Shown here one piece after another: positions 26,859-37,101 of a stretch of DNA of 64,000 bases. A program made the translations under genes and the position numbers. The notes beneath the pieces were generated by a model, which ran no database searches, was not told the origin of the DNA, and was given only the letters and a program-made list of their open reading frames with translations. Position 1 is the first letter of the stretch. Every line of letters starts with the position of its first letter. This DNA is from Alsobacter ponti (lineage in GTDB: Bacteria; Pseudomonadota; Alphaproteobacteria; Rhizobiales; Beijerinckiaceae). Where the stretch lies: NCBI RefSeq assembly GCF_024294805.1, contig NZ_JANCLU010000005.1, positions 186,001-250,000 of the forward strand, read 5' to 3'.

Positions 26859-27836
26859 TCACCAGCGAATCAAAGCCGAACCCCAGGTGAAGCCGCCGCC
26901 CATCGCCTCGATCAGCACGAGCTGGCCGCGCTTGATCCGCCCGTCCTGGCGGGCGACCGACAGCGCCAGCGGGATCGACGCCGCCGAGGTGTTGCCGTGC
27001 TCGCCGACGGTCACCACGACCTTGGCGGGATTGATGGAGAGCTTGCGCGCCGTCGCCTCGATGATGCGGCGGTTGGCCTGGTGCGGCACGAACCAGTCGA
27101 TGTCCGAGGCTTGCAGCCCGGTGGCCTGGAACGCCGCCTCGATCACCTCGGCGAGGAAGTTGACCGCGTAGCGGAACACCTCCTTGCCTTCCATGCGCAA
27201 ATGACCGGCGGTGCCGGTCGTCGAGGGGCCGCCGTCGACATAGAGCTTGTCGACGTGCCGGCCGTCCGAGCGCAAATGCGTGGTGAGCACGCCCCGGTCG
27301 GCGATGGTGCCCTCGCCTTCCTGGGCCTCCAGCACGACCGCCCCCGCCCCGTCGCCGAACAGCACGCAGGTGGTGCGGTCCTGCCAGTCGAGGATGCGCG
27401 AGAACGTCTCCGCGCCGATGACGAGCGCGCGCTTGTGCGAGCCCGAGGCGAGGAACTTGTCCGCCGTGGTCAGCGCGAACACGAAGCCCGAGCACACCGC
27501 CTGCAGGTCGAACGCCGCGCCCTGGGTGATGCCGAGCGCCGACTGCACCTGCGTCGCGGTGGCCGGGAAGGTGAAGTCCGGCGTCGCGGTGGCGACGATG
27601 ATGAGATCGATGGTCGAGGCGTCGACGCCGGCGTCGGCGAGCGCGGCGCGCGCGGCACGGGTGGCGAGCACCGAGGTCGTCTCCTCGGGGGTGGCGATGC
27701 GCCGCTCGCGGATGCCGGTGCGCTCGACGATCCACTCGTTGGAGGTGTCGACCTTGCGGGCGAGGTCGTCGTTGGTGACGGTCTGCTCGGGCAGGAAGTG
27801 GCCGCAGCCCAGGACGACGGAACGCAGTTTCGTCAC
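26859..27836 (-). CDS. fabH: Beta-ketoacyl-ACP synthase III
   Basis: Starts fatty-acid synthesis by condensing acetyl-CoA with malonyl-ACP. The 325-residue protein has the catalytic Cys in [13 protein letters not shown] (about 113), the His in [17 protein letters not shown] (about 250) and the Asn in [19 protein letters not shown] (about 280). [13 protein letters not shown] is the standard C-terminus. Its ATG overlaps the plsX end by four bases. Confidence 0.97.
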   Translation of the reverse strand: MTKLRSVVLGCGHFLPEQTVTNDDLARKVDTSNEWIVERTGIRERRIATPEETTSVLATRAARAALADAGVDASTIDLIIVATATPDFTFPATATQVQSALGITQGAAFDLQAVCSGFVFALTTADKFLASGSHKRALVIGAETFSRILDWQDRTTCVLFGDGAGAVVLEAQEGEGTIADRGVLTTHLRSDGRHVDKLYVDGGPSTTGTAGHLRMEGKEVFRYAVNFLAEVIEAAFQATGLQASDIDWFVPHQANRRIIEATARKLSINPAKVVVTVGEHGNTSAASIPLALSVARQDGRIKRGQLVLIEAMGGGFTWGSALIRW

Positions 27837-28900
27837 GGCAAGGTCTCCGGCCCCGCCGCCGCCACGTCCGGGTTCGGGCCGCGGAAGCTCGCCTCGAGGC
27901 TGTCGCGAATCTTCGCCATCAAGTCATGGCGCACCATGTCATAGGCGATGTCGATGGCCGTCGCGAATCCCGTCGCGTCGGCGCCGCCGTGGCTCTTGAT
28001 GACGATGCCCTCGAGCCCCAGGAACACGCCGCCATTGACCTTGCGCGGGTCCATCTTGTCGCGCAGCGCGTCGAAAGCGCCCTTGGCGAACAGGTAGCCG
28101 ATCTTCGCCATCAAAGTGCGGCTCATGGCGGCGCGCAGATAGGCTGCGAGCTGCTTGGCGGTGCCCTCGGCCGTCTTCAGGGCGATGTTGCCGGCGAACC
28201 CCTCGGTCACCACCACGTCGACGGTGCCCTTGCCGATATCGTCGCCCTCGACGAAACCCTCGTAGGCGAGATGCGGGAAACCGCCCTCGCGCAGCATGCG
28301 CCCGGCGGTCTTCACCTCCTCGACTCCCTTGATCTCCTCCACGCCGACATTGAGCAGCCCGACGCTCGGCTTCTCGATGCCGAACACGACGCGCGCCATG
28401 GCCGAGCCCATGATGGCGAGATCGACGAGATGGCGGGCGTCGGCGCCGATCGTCGCGCCGACGTCGAGCACGATGCTCTCGCCGCGCAAAGTCGGCCAGA
28501 TGGCCGCGATGGCCGGGCGATCGACCTGCGCCATGGTGCGCAGGCAGAACTTCGCCATCGCCATCAGCGCGCCGGTATTGCCGGCCGACACCGCGACGTC
28601 GGCCTCGCCCTTCTTCACCGCCTCCAGGGCGCGCCACATGGAGGATTTCCAGCGCCCCTGCCGCAGCGCCACGCTGGGCTTGTCGTCCATCTTCACGGCG
28701 ACGTCGGCGTGATGGAACGTGGTCACCGCCTTCAGCGCGGGATACTTGTCCAGCAAGGGCAGGCACTCGGCCTCGTGGCCGTGAATGACGAAGAGGGCGT
28801 CGGGGTGGCGTTCGAGCGCGATCGCCGCGCCGGGGATCACCACGGCCGGGCCGATATCTCCCCCCATCGCGTCCAGGGCAATGCTCACCTTGCGGGTCAT
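27833..28900 (-). CDS. plsX: Phosphate acyltransferase PlsX
   Basis: Converts acyl-ACP to acyl-phosphate for phospholipid synthesis. The 355-residue protein opens with [20 protein letters not shown] and contains [20 protein letters not shown] (about 105-124), [10 protein letters not shown] and [20 protein letters not shown]. It lies between the YceD-like gene and fabH, a common lipid-synthesis arrangement. rpmF, often found between yceD and plsX, is absent here. Confidence 0.97.
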   Translation of the reverse strand: MTRKVSIALDAMGGDIGPAVVIPGAAIALERHPDALFVIHGHEAECLPLLDKYPALKAVTTFHHADVAVKMDDKPSVALRQGRWKSSMWRALEAVKKGEADVAVSAGNTGALMAMAKFCLRTMAQVDRPAIAAIWPTLRGESIVLDVGATIGADARHLVDLAIMGSAMARVVFGIEKPSVGLLNVGVEEIKGVEEVKTAGRMLREGGFPHLAYEGFVEGDDIGKGTVDVVVTEGFAGNIALKTAEGTAKQLAAYLRAAMSRTLMAKIGYLFAKGAFDALRDKMDPRKVNGGVFLGLEGIVIKSHGGADATGFATAIDIAYDMVRHDLMAKIRDSLEASFRGPNPDVAAAGPETLP

Positions 28901-29018
28901 GTCAGGTCGGAATCGGCCTTGTGGTCGTGAGGCGAAGCGCCGCCGATGGCCCCCCGCGATGGAGGCCGGACAATAACGGAGCGCCGGGCCGAGGCAACAG
29001 GATTATCGGCGATCCGCC

Positions 29019-29540
29019 TCACTCTTCCGGCGTTTTCTTGAGCGAAGCCAATTTGGCGAAGGGCGAGGGCTCCGGCGCGGGCTCGCCGAAGGCGAAGGAC
29101 GCGCCCGGCTTGCGCGGATAGGGGTCCAGCCCCAGCGACAGTATCTCGGCGGTGAGCGCGCCGAGGTCGACTCTGCCGTTCTCGATGGGGTCCGGCGCGT
29201 CGAGGTCGACCTCGTGCTCCTCCCCCTCCTCCGCCTGGTCCTCGATGAAATGCGGCTCGGTGTAGCGCAGGTCGACATCCTCGCCGATCTCGGCGGCGAA
29301 CGGCTCCAGCGTGACGACGCAGGTCTGCTCGATCGTGGCCTCCACCCGGCCGGTGACGTGGACGTAGCGCCCGCGCCGCTCCACACGATAGCGGCCGACG
29401 AGGCGCGCGATCTCGACGAGACCGAAGTCCCGGGCCAACGCCGCGCGCTCCTGCTCGGAGGCCTCGATTGTCACGTCGATCTGGCCGCCGGGGATGTCGT
29501 CGACCTTCACGAGGCGACTCAGGATCGGCGTCTCGGTCAT
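29019..29540 (-). CDS. DUF177 (YceD) family protein
   Basis: A 173-residue YceD-like protein. The core EQTCVVTLEPFAAEIGEDVD (about 88-107) matches the family's C-x-R/V-T-LEP-type motif, followed by acidic residues. YceD is linked to 23S rRNA/ribosome maturation in plants and bacteria and often precedes rpmF-plsX. Its ATG overlaps the end of the chaperone gene. The exact role is not known. Confidence 0.88.
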   Translation of the reverse strand: MTETPILSRLVKVDDIPGGQIDVTIEASEQERAALARDFGLVEIARLVGRYRVERRGRYVHVTGRVEATIEQTCVVTLEPFAAEIGEDVDLRYTEPHFIEDQAEEGEEHEVDLDAPDPIENGRVDLGALTAEILSLGLDPYPRKPGASFAFGEPAPEPSPFAKLASLKKTPEE

Positions 29541-30082
29541 GCGCGGTCCTCCGGCAGGGGCGACGGGAACGGCAGAAGCCCGTCGACGAAATCGGCGAAT
29601 TCCAGCTCGGAAAGGCGCGCCGCGCTGGCTTGCATGTAGCGGGCGACCTTCGCCGGCGCATCGGGGACGGACGGCGTGCGCCCGTAGAGGTTCAGCGCCA
29701 CCGCGTCGGCGAGGGCGTCGCCATCGGCCAGCGCCTGCTCGTAGGCCTTGCCGCGCCCGTAGAAGGCGGCCGCCATCGTCTTCATGCGCTTGGGAACGGA
29801 AATGTCGCCGACGCCGAGTTCGCGCAGCGCGGTGTCGAAGGAGCGAAACAGCGCGTCGACGACGTCCTGCGCGAGGTCCCCCGCCGGCGCGGGCAGCGCG
29901 TTGAGCCGGCGCAGCGCGAGAAAAGCGTGAATCACCACCATGTCGAAGCGGCCTTCCACGGTGTCGGGCACGCCGAGCTCACGGAAGAAGACAGGCTGGC
30001 GGGCGGCCTCGTACAGGCGCTCGACCAGCCGTTCGACGATGGCGGCGTTCGGGTCGCGCCGCCTGAACAGGTTGAAAATCAT
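29537..30082 (-). CDS. Ubiquinol-cytochrome c chaperone family protein (Cbp3-like)
   Basis: A 181-residue relative of yeast Cbp3, which assists cytochrome b in building the bc1 complex. Family features are LYEAARQPVFFRELGVPDTV (about 23-42), RFDMVVIHAFLALRRLN and DISVPKRMKTMAAAFYGRGK (about 94-113). It is cytoplasmic or membrane-associated without a signal. It is divergent from bamE and first in the leftward run that leads through the YceD-like gene toward plsX-fabH. Confidence 0.9.
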   Translation of the reverse strand: MIFNLFRRRDPNAAIVERLVERLYEAARQPVFFRELGVPDTVEGRFDMVVIHAFLALRRLNALPAPAGDLAQDVVDALFRSFDTALRELGVGDISVPKRMKTMAAAFYGRGKAYEQALADGDALADAVALNLYGRTPSVPDAPAKVARYMQASAARLSELEFADFVDGLLPFPSPLPEDRA

Positions 30083-30240
30083 GGCCTTGCCCCGGGCCGC
30101 GCGCGCCTCTCGGCCTGCCGGGGCGATCCTTGCTTTTCCATGGTGCGCGGGTTACGGCATCCGGGCCGGTACCCGCAAGAGAAATCGTCCACGAGGAGTT
30201 TGAGCGGGGCCGGCTCGGTTTTCATCAAAGGGAGTGTCGC

Positions 30241-30714
30241 ATGCCGCGTCGCGAGGCGTTTCGTCAATCCTCCAGCGTTCGCCATTTCGCCATCCGTGCC
30301 GCCGCCGCGATCGCGTTGACCGCCGGGCTCGCCGCCTGCGCGTCCGAGCCGATCACCAAGGGCTATATCCTGGACGAGAAGGCGCTCGCCGAGGTGAAGC
30401 CCGGCCTCGAGGCGCAGAAGGTGCTCCAGATCATGGGCACGCCGTCCACCGTGTCCACGGTCGGCAACCAGACCTGGTACTACATCAGCCAGATGACGAC
30501 CGAGCGCGCGCGCTTCCTGGGCCCGAGCATCGTCGACCAGCGCGTCATCGCGATCAATTTCTCCAAGAACATGAAGGTGGAGAGGGTCGCCAATTACGGC
30601 ATGCAGGACGGCGTGGTGTTCGACTTCGTCACGCGCACGACGCCGACGGGCGGCAACGAACTCTCGGTCGTGCGCCAGCTGATGCGCGGCGCGGGCCTGT
30701 CCAACACGCCCTGA
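30241..30714 (+). CDS. bamE: Outer membrane protein assembly factor BamE
   Basis: A small lipoprotein of the BAM complex that inserts beta-barrel proteins into the outer membrane. The 157-residue precursor has a signal peptide with lipobox LAAC (Cys about 35) and the SmpA/OmlA fold: EVKPGLEAQKVLQIMGTPST, then NQTWYYISQ and VFDFVTRTTPTGGNELSVV. The ATG at 30241 is preceded by AAAGGGAG. In-frame codons upstream would add residues before the signal peptide and are not used. Confidence 0.93.
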   Translation: MPRREAFRQSSSVRHFAIRAAAAIALTAGLAACASEPITKGYILDEKALAEVKPGLEAQKVLQIMGTPSTVSTVGNQTWYYISQMTTERARFLGPSIVDQRVIAINFSKNMKVERVANYGMQDGVVFDFVTRTTPTGGNELSVVRQLMRGAGLSNTP

Positions 30715-30743
30715 TCCGTCGCTTTCGGTTCGCTCGACGTGAA

Positions 30744-30769
30744 AAAGCCCGCGGCATGCCGCGGGCTTT
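30744..30769 (+). terminator. Terminator hairpin 1 after bamE
   Basis: A 12-bp stem, AAAGCCCGCGGC/GCCGCGGGCTTT, is followed by CTCGTTTCG. It lies between convergent bamE and hppA, and A/T tracts on both sides could let it act in both directions. Confidence 0.7.
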
Positions 30770-30846
30770 CTCGTTTCGGTCGTTCGCCAGGCGATGCGGG
30801 GCGCCGACACGCTGTGATCCGTCGCCTCCGGTTCCCTCGACATGAA

Positions 30847-30872
30847 AAAGCCCACGGCGCACCGCGGGCTTT
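30847..30872. terminator. Terminator hairpin 2, duplicate of hairpin 1
   Basis: AAAGCCCACGG/CCGCGGGCTTT has one mismatch in the stem. The flanks (GATCCGTCGC before, TCTCGTTTCGG after) repeat those of hairpin 1 about 103 bp away. It lies 28 bp from the hppA stop and probably serves hppA. Confidence 0.65.
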
Positions 30873-30899
30873 CTCGTTTCGGAAGGAGCGCCGGGCCCG

Positions 30900-33062
30900 T
30901 CAGTGCGACAGCACCGCCAGCAGCAGAAGCGCCACGATGTTGGTGATCTTGATGGCCGGGTTCACGGCCGGGCCAGCGGTGTCCTTGTAGGGGTCGCCGA
31001 CCGTGTCGCCCGTCACCGACGCCTTGTGCGCGTCCGAGCCCTTGAGGTGCTTGACCCCGTCGGCGTCAACGAAGCCGTCCTCGAAGGACTTCTTGGCGTT
31101 GTCCCACGCACCGCCTCCGGAGGTCATCGAAATGGCCACGAACAGGCCGTTGACGATGACGCCCAGCAGCGAGGCGCCGAGCGCGGCGAACGCCGAGGCC
31201 TTCGAACCCGAGATCAGCAGCACGCCGAAATAGGCGACGAGCGGGGCCAGCACCGGCAGCAGCGAGGGGATGATCATCTCCTTGATCGCCGCGCGGGTGA
31301 GCATGTCCACCGCCCGGGCGTAGTCCGGCTTCTGCGTGCCGGCCATGATGCCGGGGTTCTCGCGGAACTGGCGACGGACCTCCAGAACCACCGACCCCGC
31401 CGCGCGGCCCACCGCCGTCATGGCGATGCCGCCGAACAGGTAGGGGATCAGGCCGCCGAAGATCAGGCCCGCCACCACGTAGGGGTTGGAGAGGTCGAAC
31501 GACACCACGCCCATCCCCTTGAAGTAGGGGTACAGCGTCGAGCCCGCCTTGTTCGCCTCGGCGGCGAAGTACTGCAGGTCGTAGCTGTAGGCGGCGAACA
31601 GAACCAGCGCGCCGAGACCGGCCGAGCCGATCGCGTAGCCCTTGGTGACCGCCTTGGTGGTGTTGCCCACCGCGTCGAGCGCGTCGGTCGAGTGCCGGAC
31701 CTCCTTGGGCAGGCCCGCCATCTCGGCGATGCCGCCGGCGTTGTCCGTCACCGGGCCGAAGGCGTCGAGCGCGACGATCATGCCGGCGAGGCCGAGCATG
31801 GTGGTCACCGCGATCGCCGTGCCGTAGAGGCCGGCGAGCTGGTAGGTCGAGACGATGCCGCCGACGATCACCAGCGCGGGAAGCGCGGTGGATTCGAGCG
31901 ACACCGCGAGGCCCTGGATGACGTTGGTGCCGTGGCCGGTCACCGACGCCTGGGCGATCGACACGACCGGGCGCTTGCCGGTGCCGGTGTAGTACTCGGT
32001 AATCCAGACGATCAGGCCGGTGACGATGAGGCCGATGACGCCGCAGACGAACAGGCTGCCGCCCTTCACCGTGATGTCGCCGGCGAAGCCCTTGACCACC
32101 GCGATGTCGCCGAAGCCGACCGTCCCGGCCGTCGCCAGCGCGAGGCCCAGCACGGACAGGCCGGAGGTGACCCACAGCCCCTTGTAGAGCGCGCCCATGA
32201 TCGAGTTGTTGGCGCCGAGCTTGACGAAGAAGGTGCCGACGATCGAGGTCACGATGCAGGCCGCGCAGATGGCGAGCGGGTAGATCATCGTGGCGCCCAG
32301 CACCGCCGAGCCGCCGAAGAAGATGGCGGCGAGCACCATCGTGGCGACCACGGTGACGGCGTAGGTCTCGAACAGGTCGGCGGCCATGCCGGCGCAGTCG
32401 CCGACATTGTCGCCCACGTTGTCGGCGATGGTCGCCGGGTTGCGCGGATCGTCCTCGGGAATGCCGGCCTCGACCTTGCCGACGAGGTCCGCGCCGACGT
32501 CGGCGCCCTTGGTGAAGATGCCGCCGCCGAGACGGGCGAAGATGGAGATCAGCGAAGCGCCGAAGCCCAGCGCCACCAGCGCGTCGATGACCTCGCGGCT
32601 GTTGGCCTCCTTGCCCATCGGGCCGGTGAGCACCCAGAAGTAGACCGCCACGCCGAGGAGGGCGAGGCCGGCCACCAGCATGCCGGTGACCGCGCCGGCC
32701 TTGAAGGCGACGTCGAGGCCAGAGGCGAGAGACTGCGAGGCGGCCTGCGCGGTGCGGACGTTGGCGCGCACCGACACGTTCATGCCGATGAAGCCCGCCG
32801 CGCCCGAGAGCACCGCGCCGATCAGGAAGCCGATGGCGACCGGCAGCTTCAGCAGGATCGCGATGACGACGAACAGGACGACGCCGACCAGTGCGATCGT
32901 GGTGTATTGCCGGCGCAGATAGGCCTGCGCACCCTCGGCGATCGCGGCCGCGATCTCCTGCATGCGCTGGGTGCCGGCGTCGCGCCGGTTGAGGTCGGCG
33001 ATAGCCCAGGCGCCGTAGGCGACCGAAAGCAGACCCCCCAAGATAATCAAACCAATCGTCAT
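30900..33062 (-). CDS. hppA: K+-independent H+-translocating membrane pyrophosphatase
   Basis: A proton pump driven by pyrophosphate hydrolysis, 720 residues with about 16 membrane segments. The substrate-binding segment [20 protein letters not shown] (about 179-198) and [20 protein letters not shown] are intact. In [20 protein letters not shown] the Lys after GNTT marks the K+-independent class; K+-dependent enzymes have Ala there. The start [10 protein letters not shown] is chosen because it begins the first membrane helix. It is the last gene of the long leftward block. Confidence 0.96.
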   Translation of the reverse strand: MTIGLIILGGLLSVAYGAWAIADLNRRDAGTQRMQEIAAAIAEGAQAYLRRQYTTIALVGVVLFVVIAILLKLPVAIGFLIGAVLSGAAGFIGMNVSVRANVRTAQAASQSLASGLDVAFKAGAVTGMLVAGLALLGVAVYFWVLTGPMGKEANSREVIDALVALGFGASLISIFARLGGGIFTKGADVGADLVGKVEAGIPEDDPRNPATIADNVGDNVGDCAGMAADLFETYAVTVVATMVLAAIFFGGSAVLGATMIYPLAICAACIVTSIVGTFFVKLGANNSIMGALYKGLWVTSGLSVLGLALATAGTVGFGDIAVVKGFAGDITVKGGSLFVCGVIGLIVTGLIVWITEYYTGTGKRPVVSIAQASVTGHGTNVIQGLAVSLESTALPALVIVGGIVSTYQLAGLYGTAIAVTTMLGLAGMIVALDAFGPVTDNAGGIAEMAGLPKEVRHSTDALDAVGNTTKAVTKGYAIGSAGLGALVLFAAYSYDLQYFAAEANKAGSTLYPYFKGMGVVSFDLSNPYVVAGLIFGGLIPYLFGGIAMTAVGRAAGSVVLEVRRQFRENPGIMAGTQKPDYARAVDMLTRAAIKEMIIPSLLPVLAPLVAYFGVLLISGSKASAFAALGASLLGVIVNGLFVAISMTSGGGAWDNAKKSFEDGFVDADGVKHLKGSDAHKASVTGDTVGDPYKDTAGPAVNPAIKITNIVALLLLAVLSH

Positions 33063-33233
33063 GTTGCCGTCCTTGTCAGAATCCCCGCGTCCGCCGGCTG
33101 TCGTCCGGCCCCCGTCAGTCTTGTCGACGCCCTCGTTTCGGGGCGCCATAGTCGTGCCAAAATTGCGCCTGAGACGCAAACAGACTTTCGGAGCGAACAG
33201 GGAATTCGGGGGAGATGTCGCAATTTTGCGGCG

Positions 33234-34454
33234 TCAAACGGCCCGATGCTGTCGATTCTTCCATCGGCGGAACAGAAGCAGCGCCGCGAAACCCATCAGG
33301 ACCGGCGGAAAGACCACGCCGTTGACGCTGGTCCAGCCCAGATGCGCCAGCAACTGGCCCGACGAGAACGAGCCCACCGCCATCGTTCCGAAGATGGCGA
33401 AGTCATTGAAGGCCTGCGCCGTGTTCCGCTCGGCCGGCGCGCAGCTCTGCGCCACCATGGTCGAGGCGCCGACGAAGCCGAGGTTCCAGCCCAGGCCGAG
33501 CAGAATCATCCCGGTCCAGAAATGCGCCACCGTCACGCCGGCGATGTCGACGACCGCCGCCGCCGCCAGAAGAAGCAGCCCGGCGGCGATGACGCGGGGC
33601 GCGCCGAAGCGGGAAATGAGCGAGCCGGTGACGAAGCTCGGCGCGTACATGGCGATGACGTGCCACTGGATGGCCAGGTTGGAATCCGCGATGGAATGCC
33701 CGCACATCTTCATGGCCAGCGGCGCGGACGTCATGACGAGGTTCATCAGCGCGTAGCTGACGAGGCCGCACAGCATGGCTGTCGCGAACTGCGGCTTGCG
33801 GATGATGGCCAGCAGCGGCCGGCCCCCGCCCCGCACCGACACCGGCTGGGGCTTGGGGATGCGCACGAGCGAGAGCACCGCCATGGCGACGAGGGCGACG
33901 CCCGCCTGCGCCGCGTAGCTCGCCGCGAACAGATAGGGCGCCCAGCTGTCCATGGTGAGCTGCACGAGCTGCGGCCCGATGACGCCGGCGAGCACGCCGC
34001 CGGCCATCACCCACGAGATCGCCTTGGGCTTGAAGGCGTCGCTCGCCGTGTCGGCCGCCGCGAAGCGATAGGACTGCGTCACCGCGGCATAGACCCCGCC
34101 GAAGAAGGTCGCGACCGTGAACAGCGGGAAGGAACCCCAGATGACGGCGAGCGATCCGAGGACGCCCATCAGCGCGCCGCAGAACGCGCCGATCAGGAAG
34201 GCGCGCCGGCGTCCCCACCGCCGCGCGATCATGCCGGCGGGCAGCGTGCCGGAGGCCATGCCGAGCACGAAGATGGTGATCGGCAGCGTCGCGAGGCCGG
34301 GATCGGGCGCCAGGGTGGAGCCGACGATCGCCCCGGTCGCGAAGATCACCGAGGCGTTGGCGCCGGCCAGCGCTCCCGCCGCCGCGAGCACCACGACGTT
34401 GCGCCGCGCGAGCCGGTCGCCCGCGTCCGGGGCGCTTGCCTTCTGCAACATCAT
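33234..34454 (-). CDS. MFS transporter
   Basis: A 406-residue protein with about 12 membrane helices. Loop 2-3 has AGMIARRWGRRRAFLIGAF, an MFS motif A variant. It starts seven bases after the thiL stop, so it is in the same transcription unit. An MFS gene linked to thiamine and riboflavin genes could move a vitamin or precursor, but nothing in the sequence proves this. Confidence 0.85.
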   Translation of the reverse strand: MMLQKASAPDAGDRLARRNVVVLAAAGALAGANASVIFATGAIVGSTLAPDPGLATLPITIFVLGMASGTLPAGMIARRWGRRRAFLIGAFCGALMGVLGSLAVIWGSFPLFTVATFFGGVYAAVTQSYRFAAADTASDAFKPKAISWVMAGGVLAGVIGPQLVQLTMDSWAPYLFAASYAAQAGVALVAMAVLSLVRIPKPQPVSVRGGGRPLLAIIRKPQFATAMLCGLVSYALMNLVMTSAPLAMKMCGHSIADSNLAIQWHVIAMYAPSFVTGSLISRFGAPRVIAAGLLLLAAAAVVDIAGVTVAHFWTGMILLGLGWNLGFVGASTMVAQSCAPAERNTAQAFNDFAIFGTMAVGSFSSGQLLAHLGWTSVNGVVFPPVLMGFAALLLFRRWKNRQHRAV

Positions 34455-34461
34455 CCGTCCT

Positions 34462-35448
34462 TCAGAAATGGCTGAACGAGCCGCGCGCGAACCGCGCCGG
34501 CGCGCCGCCGGCGATGAAAGCGATGTCCGGTCCGTCGGTGATGACGCCGATCTCCGCCACCGGAACGCTTTGCGCGGCGGCGGCGGCGCGGAACGCCTCG
34601 GCCCTGGCGGGCGCGACGGCGCAGAGGATTTCGTAGTCGTCGCCGCCGGTCATGGCGACCTCGAACAACGCGGGGTCGGACGCGATCAGCGCCCGGCCCG
34701 CGTCGGAGAGCGGCGCGCGGTCGAGATCGATTCGCAGGCCCCGGCCGGAGGCGCGCGCCATCTTGGTCGCGTCCCCCACCAGCCCGTCGGACACATCCAT
34801 TCCCCCGTTGGCATGGGCGAGAAGGACCGGCGCGAGCGCCTGCCGCGGCCGGGGGCGAAGGTATCGGTCGAGCAGGCAGTCGCGCGCCGCGGGGTCCAGC
34901 CTGGCGCCGAGGCTCGGGTCGAGCCGCAGCCGCAGGCCCAGCGCCGCGTCGCCGATCTCGCCCGACACGAAAACGAGATCTCCGGCCCGCGCGCCGGTGC
35001 GCAGCACGGTGCCGCCGGGAGGAACGGCGCCGAGGGCGGTGATCGAGAGCGTCAGCGGGCCGGGCGTGCGCACCGTGTCGCCGCCCAGCAGCGCGCAGCC
35101 GCCCCGCGCGGCGCAGTCGCCGAGGCCGGCGGAGAAACCGGCCATGAAGTCCGGCGTCCAGTCGGGCGGCAAAGCCAGCGACAGCAGGAAGCCGATCGGC
35201 TCCGCGCCCTTGGCGGCGAGGTCGGACAGGTTGACCGCCAGCGCCTTCCAGCCGATGGCGTCGGGCGGGTCGTCGGGGAAGAAGTGCACGCCGGCCACCA
35301 GCGCGTCGGTGGTCAGCACGAGGTCGCGGCCGGCTGGAGGGCGGATGGTGGCCGCGTCGTCCAGCAACTGGAACGCGCCCTCCCCGGCCAGCGGGCGGAA
35401 ATAGCGGGCGATCAGTTCGTCCTCGCCGGGCCTTCCGGGTTCGGCCAT
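34462..35448 (-). CDS. thiL: Thiamine-phosphate kinase
   Basis: Phosphorylates thiamine phosphate to thiamine pyrophosphate. The 328-residue protein has an AIR-synthase-like fold with the metal/ATP residues in LVLTTDALVAGVHFFPDDPP (about 43-62), WKALAVNLSDLAAKGAEP, LLGGDTVRTPG and NGGMDVSDGLVGDATKMA. The start ATG (MAEPGRPGEDELI) is 17 bases after the nusB stop. It is part of the rib-nusB-thiL block. Confidence 0.95.
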   Translation of the reverse strand: MAEPGRPGEDELIARYFRPLAGEGAFQLLDDAATIRPPAGRDLVLTTDALVAGVHFFPDDPPDAIGWKALAVNLSDLAAKGAEPIGFLLSLALPPDWTPDFMAGFSAGLGDCAARGGCALLGGDTVRTPGPLTLSITALGAVPPGGTVLRTGARAGDLVFVSGEIGDAALGLRLRLDPSLGARLDPAARDCLLDRYLRPRPRQALAPVLLAHANGGMDVSDGLVGDATKMARASGRGLRIDLDRAPLSDAGRALIASDPALFEVAMTGGDDYEILCAVAPARAEAFRAAAAAQSVPVAEIGVITDGPDIAFIAGGAPARFARGSFSHF

Positions 35449-35464
35449 GGCCCGAGCCTCGCCC

Positions 35465-35935
35465 TCAGCTGACGCGCTTCGACAATTCGTCGCCGCGCGC
35501 CTCGCGTCCGATGGAATCGAGCACGGCGTTGACCATGCCCGGCTCGTCGCCGTCATAGAAGGCATGGGCGACGTCGACGTATTCCGAAATGACGACGCGC
35601 GCCGGCACATCGGGACGCCGCAGCAGCTCGTAGGCCCCGGCGCGCAGGATGGCGCGCAGCACGGCCTCGACCCGCCGCAGCGGCCAGCCCTTGGCGAGCG
35701 CCGCGTCGACTTTCTGGTCAACCAGGCGCTGCTCCTGCACCACGCCGGCCACCAGGTCGCGGAAGAACGGCTCCTCGGCCTCGCGGAGCTCGACGCCGTC
35801 GACCGACCGGCCCATCCAGTGGGCCTCGAATTCCGCCACGGCGTCGACCACGCCCTTGCCGGACAACTCCATCTCGTAAAGCGCCTGCACCGCCGAGAGG
35901 CGGGCGGCGGAGCGCTTCTCGCTCCCCCTGGCCAT
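35465..35935 (-). CDS. nusB: Transcription antitermination protein NusB
   Basis: A 156-residue all-helical RNA-binding protein that works with NusE (S10) in rRNA antitermination. Features are RSAARLSAVQALYEMELSG (about 8-26), a central RDLVAGVVQEQ segment and VVISEYVDVAHAFYDGDEPG. It lies one base after ribH and just before thiL, as in many bacteria. Confidence 0.95.
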   Translation of the reverse strand: MARGSEKRSAARLSAVQALYEMELSGKGVVDAVAEFEAHWMGRSVDGVELREAEEPFFRDLVAGVVQEQRLVDQKVDAALAKGWPLRRVEAVLRAILRAGAYELLRRPDVPARVVISEYVDVAHAFYDGDEPGMVNAVLDSIGREARGDELSKRVS

Positions 35936-35936
35936 G

Positions 35937-36431
35937 TTAGATCCTTCCCGCCGAGACCCGGCGCTTGATCCTGAGGACGGCGAGCGCCGCCTCGGCCGCG
36001 CCCCCGCCCTTGTTCATCTCCGAGACACGGGCGCGGGCCCATGCCTGCGCCTCGTTCTCGACCGTCAGAATGCCGTTGCCGACCGGAATGCGCCGGGCGA
36101 CGGAAAGGTCCATCAGCGCGCGCGAGCTCTCGCCGGCCACGATATCGTAATGCCCAGTCTCGCCCCTGATGACGCAGCCGAGCGCGACGACGGCGTCGTA
36201 GGGGTCGCCGGCCTTCTCCGCCGCCTCCAGCGCGATGGCGATGGTGGGCGGAATCTCGAGCGCGCCCGGCACGGTCACGATGTCGACCTGCGCCTCGGCG
36301 CGCTCCAGCACGTCGCGCGCGCCCATCAGCAGCTCGTCGGCGATGTCGTCGTAGAAACGCGCCTCGACGATGAGGATGCGCCCCTTGGTCGGCAGTTCCT
36401 CGACGATGCGCGGCGGACGGGGAGCGGCCAT
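35937..36431 (-). CDS. ribH: 6,7-dimethyl-8-ribityllumazine synthase
   Basis: Penultimate step of riboflavin synthesis. The 164-residue protein has [33 protein letters not shown] and [20 protein letters not shown] with the catalytic His. The ATG at 36431 ([10 protein letters not shown]) follows GAGGG at normal spacing; in-frame codons further upstream are not needed. It lies between ribE and nusB. Confidence 0.95.
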   Translation of the reverse strand: MAAPRPPRIVEELPTKGRILIVEARFYDDIADELLMGARDVLERAEAQVDIVTVPGALEIPPTIAIALEAAEKAGDPYDAVVALGCVIRGETGHYDIVAGESSRALMDLSVARRIPVGNGILTVENEAQAWARARVSEMNKGGGAAEAALAVLRIKRRVSAGRI

Positions 36432-36462
36432 GGGACCCTCGCAGGATGGACGGGAGGACAGG

Positions 36463-37101
36463 TCAGTATCCTTGCAGGCGCGCTTCCGCAAGCCGCGCCG
36501 CGTAGCGCGCCATCTGGTCGACCTCGATATTGACCCGCGCCCCCGCCTTGCGGTCGCCCCACGTGGTGACCTCCAGGGTGTGCGGGATCAGGAACACGGT
36601 GAAGAGGTCGCCGTCGACGGTGTTGACGGTCAGGGACGTGCCGTCCAGCGCCACCGATCCCTTCTCGACGATGAAGCGCGCCAGTTCGCGCGGCGCACGA
36701 ATGGTGAAGCGCGCGGTGGCGCCCCATGCGTCCTCGCCCGTGACGTCGTCGCGCGCGACGATCTCGGCGACGCCGTCGACGTGGCCGGAGACGAGATGCC
36801 CGCCCAGCTCGTCGCCGATTCGCAGCGGTCGCTCCAGGTTGAGCCGCGTGCCGGGCTCCCAGCCGCCGACCGTGGTGCGGGCCAGGGTCTCCGCGCCGGC
36901 GTCGACCTCGAACCACGCGCCGCCGCCCTCGCGCGGCCCCATCGCGGTGACGGTGAGGCACGGCCCCGAGCAGGCGATCGACGCGCCGAGCGCGATGCTC
37001 TCAGCCGGATAGGCGCAGTGGATGCGGATGTGCTTGAGCGAGCCCTGGTGGTCGGTGACGGAGGCGACCTCGCCGACGTCGGTGACGATGCCCGTGAACA
37101 T
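36463..37101 (-). CDS. ribE: Riboflavin synthase
   Basis: Dismutates two lumazines to riboflavin. The 212-residue protein shows two lumazine-binding repeats: [15 protein letters not shown] with [13 protein letters not shown], then [17 protein letters not shown] with [14 protein letters not shown]. The ATG shares one base with the ribD stop, so the genes are translationally coupled. No FMN riboswitch is seen upstream. Confidence 0.95.
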   Translation of the reverse strand: MFTGIVTDVGEVASVTDHQGSLKHIRIHCAYPAESIALGASIACSGPCLTVTAMGPREGGGAWFEVDAGAETLARTTVGGWEPGTRLNLERPLRIGDELGGHLVSGHVDGVAEIVARDDVTGEDAWGATARFTIRAPRELARFIVEKGSVALDGTSLTVNTVDGDLFTVFLIPHTLEVTTWGDRKAGARVNIEVDQMARYAARLAEARLQGY

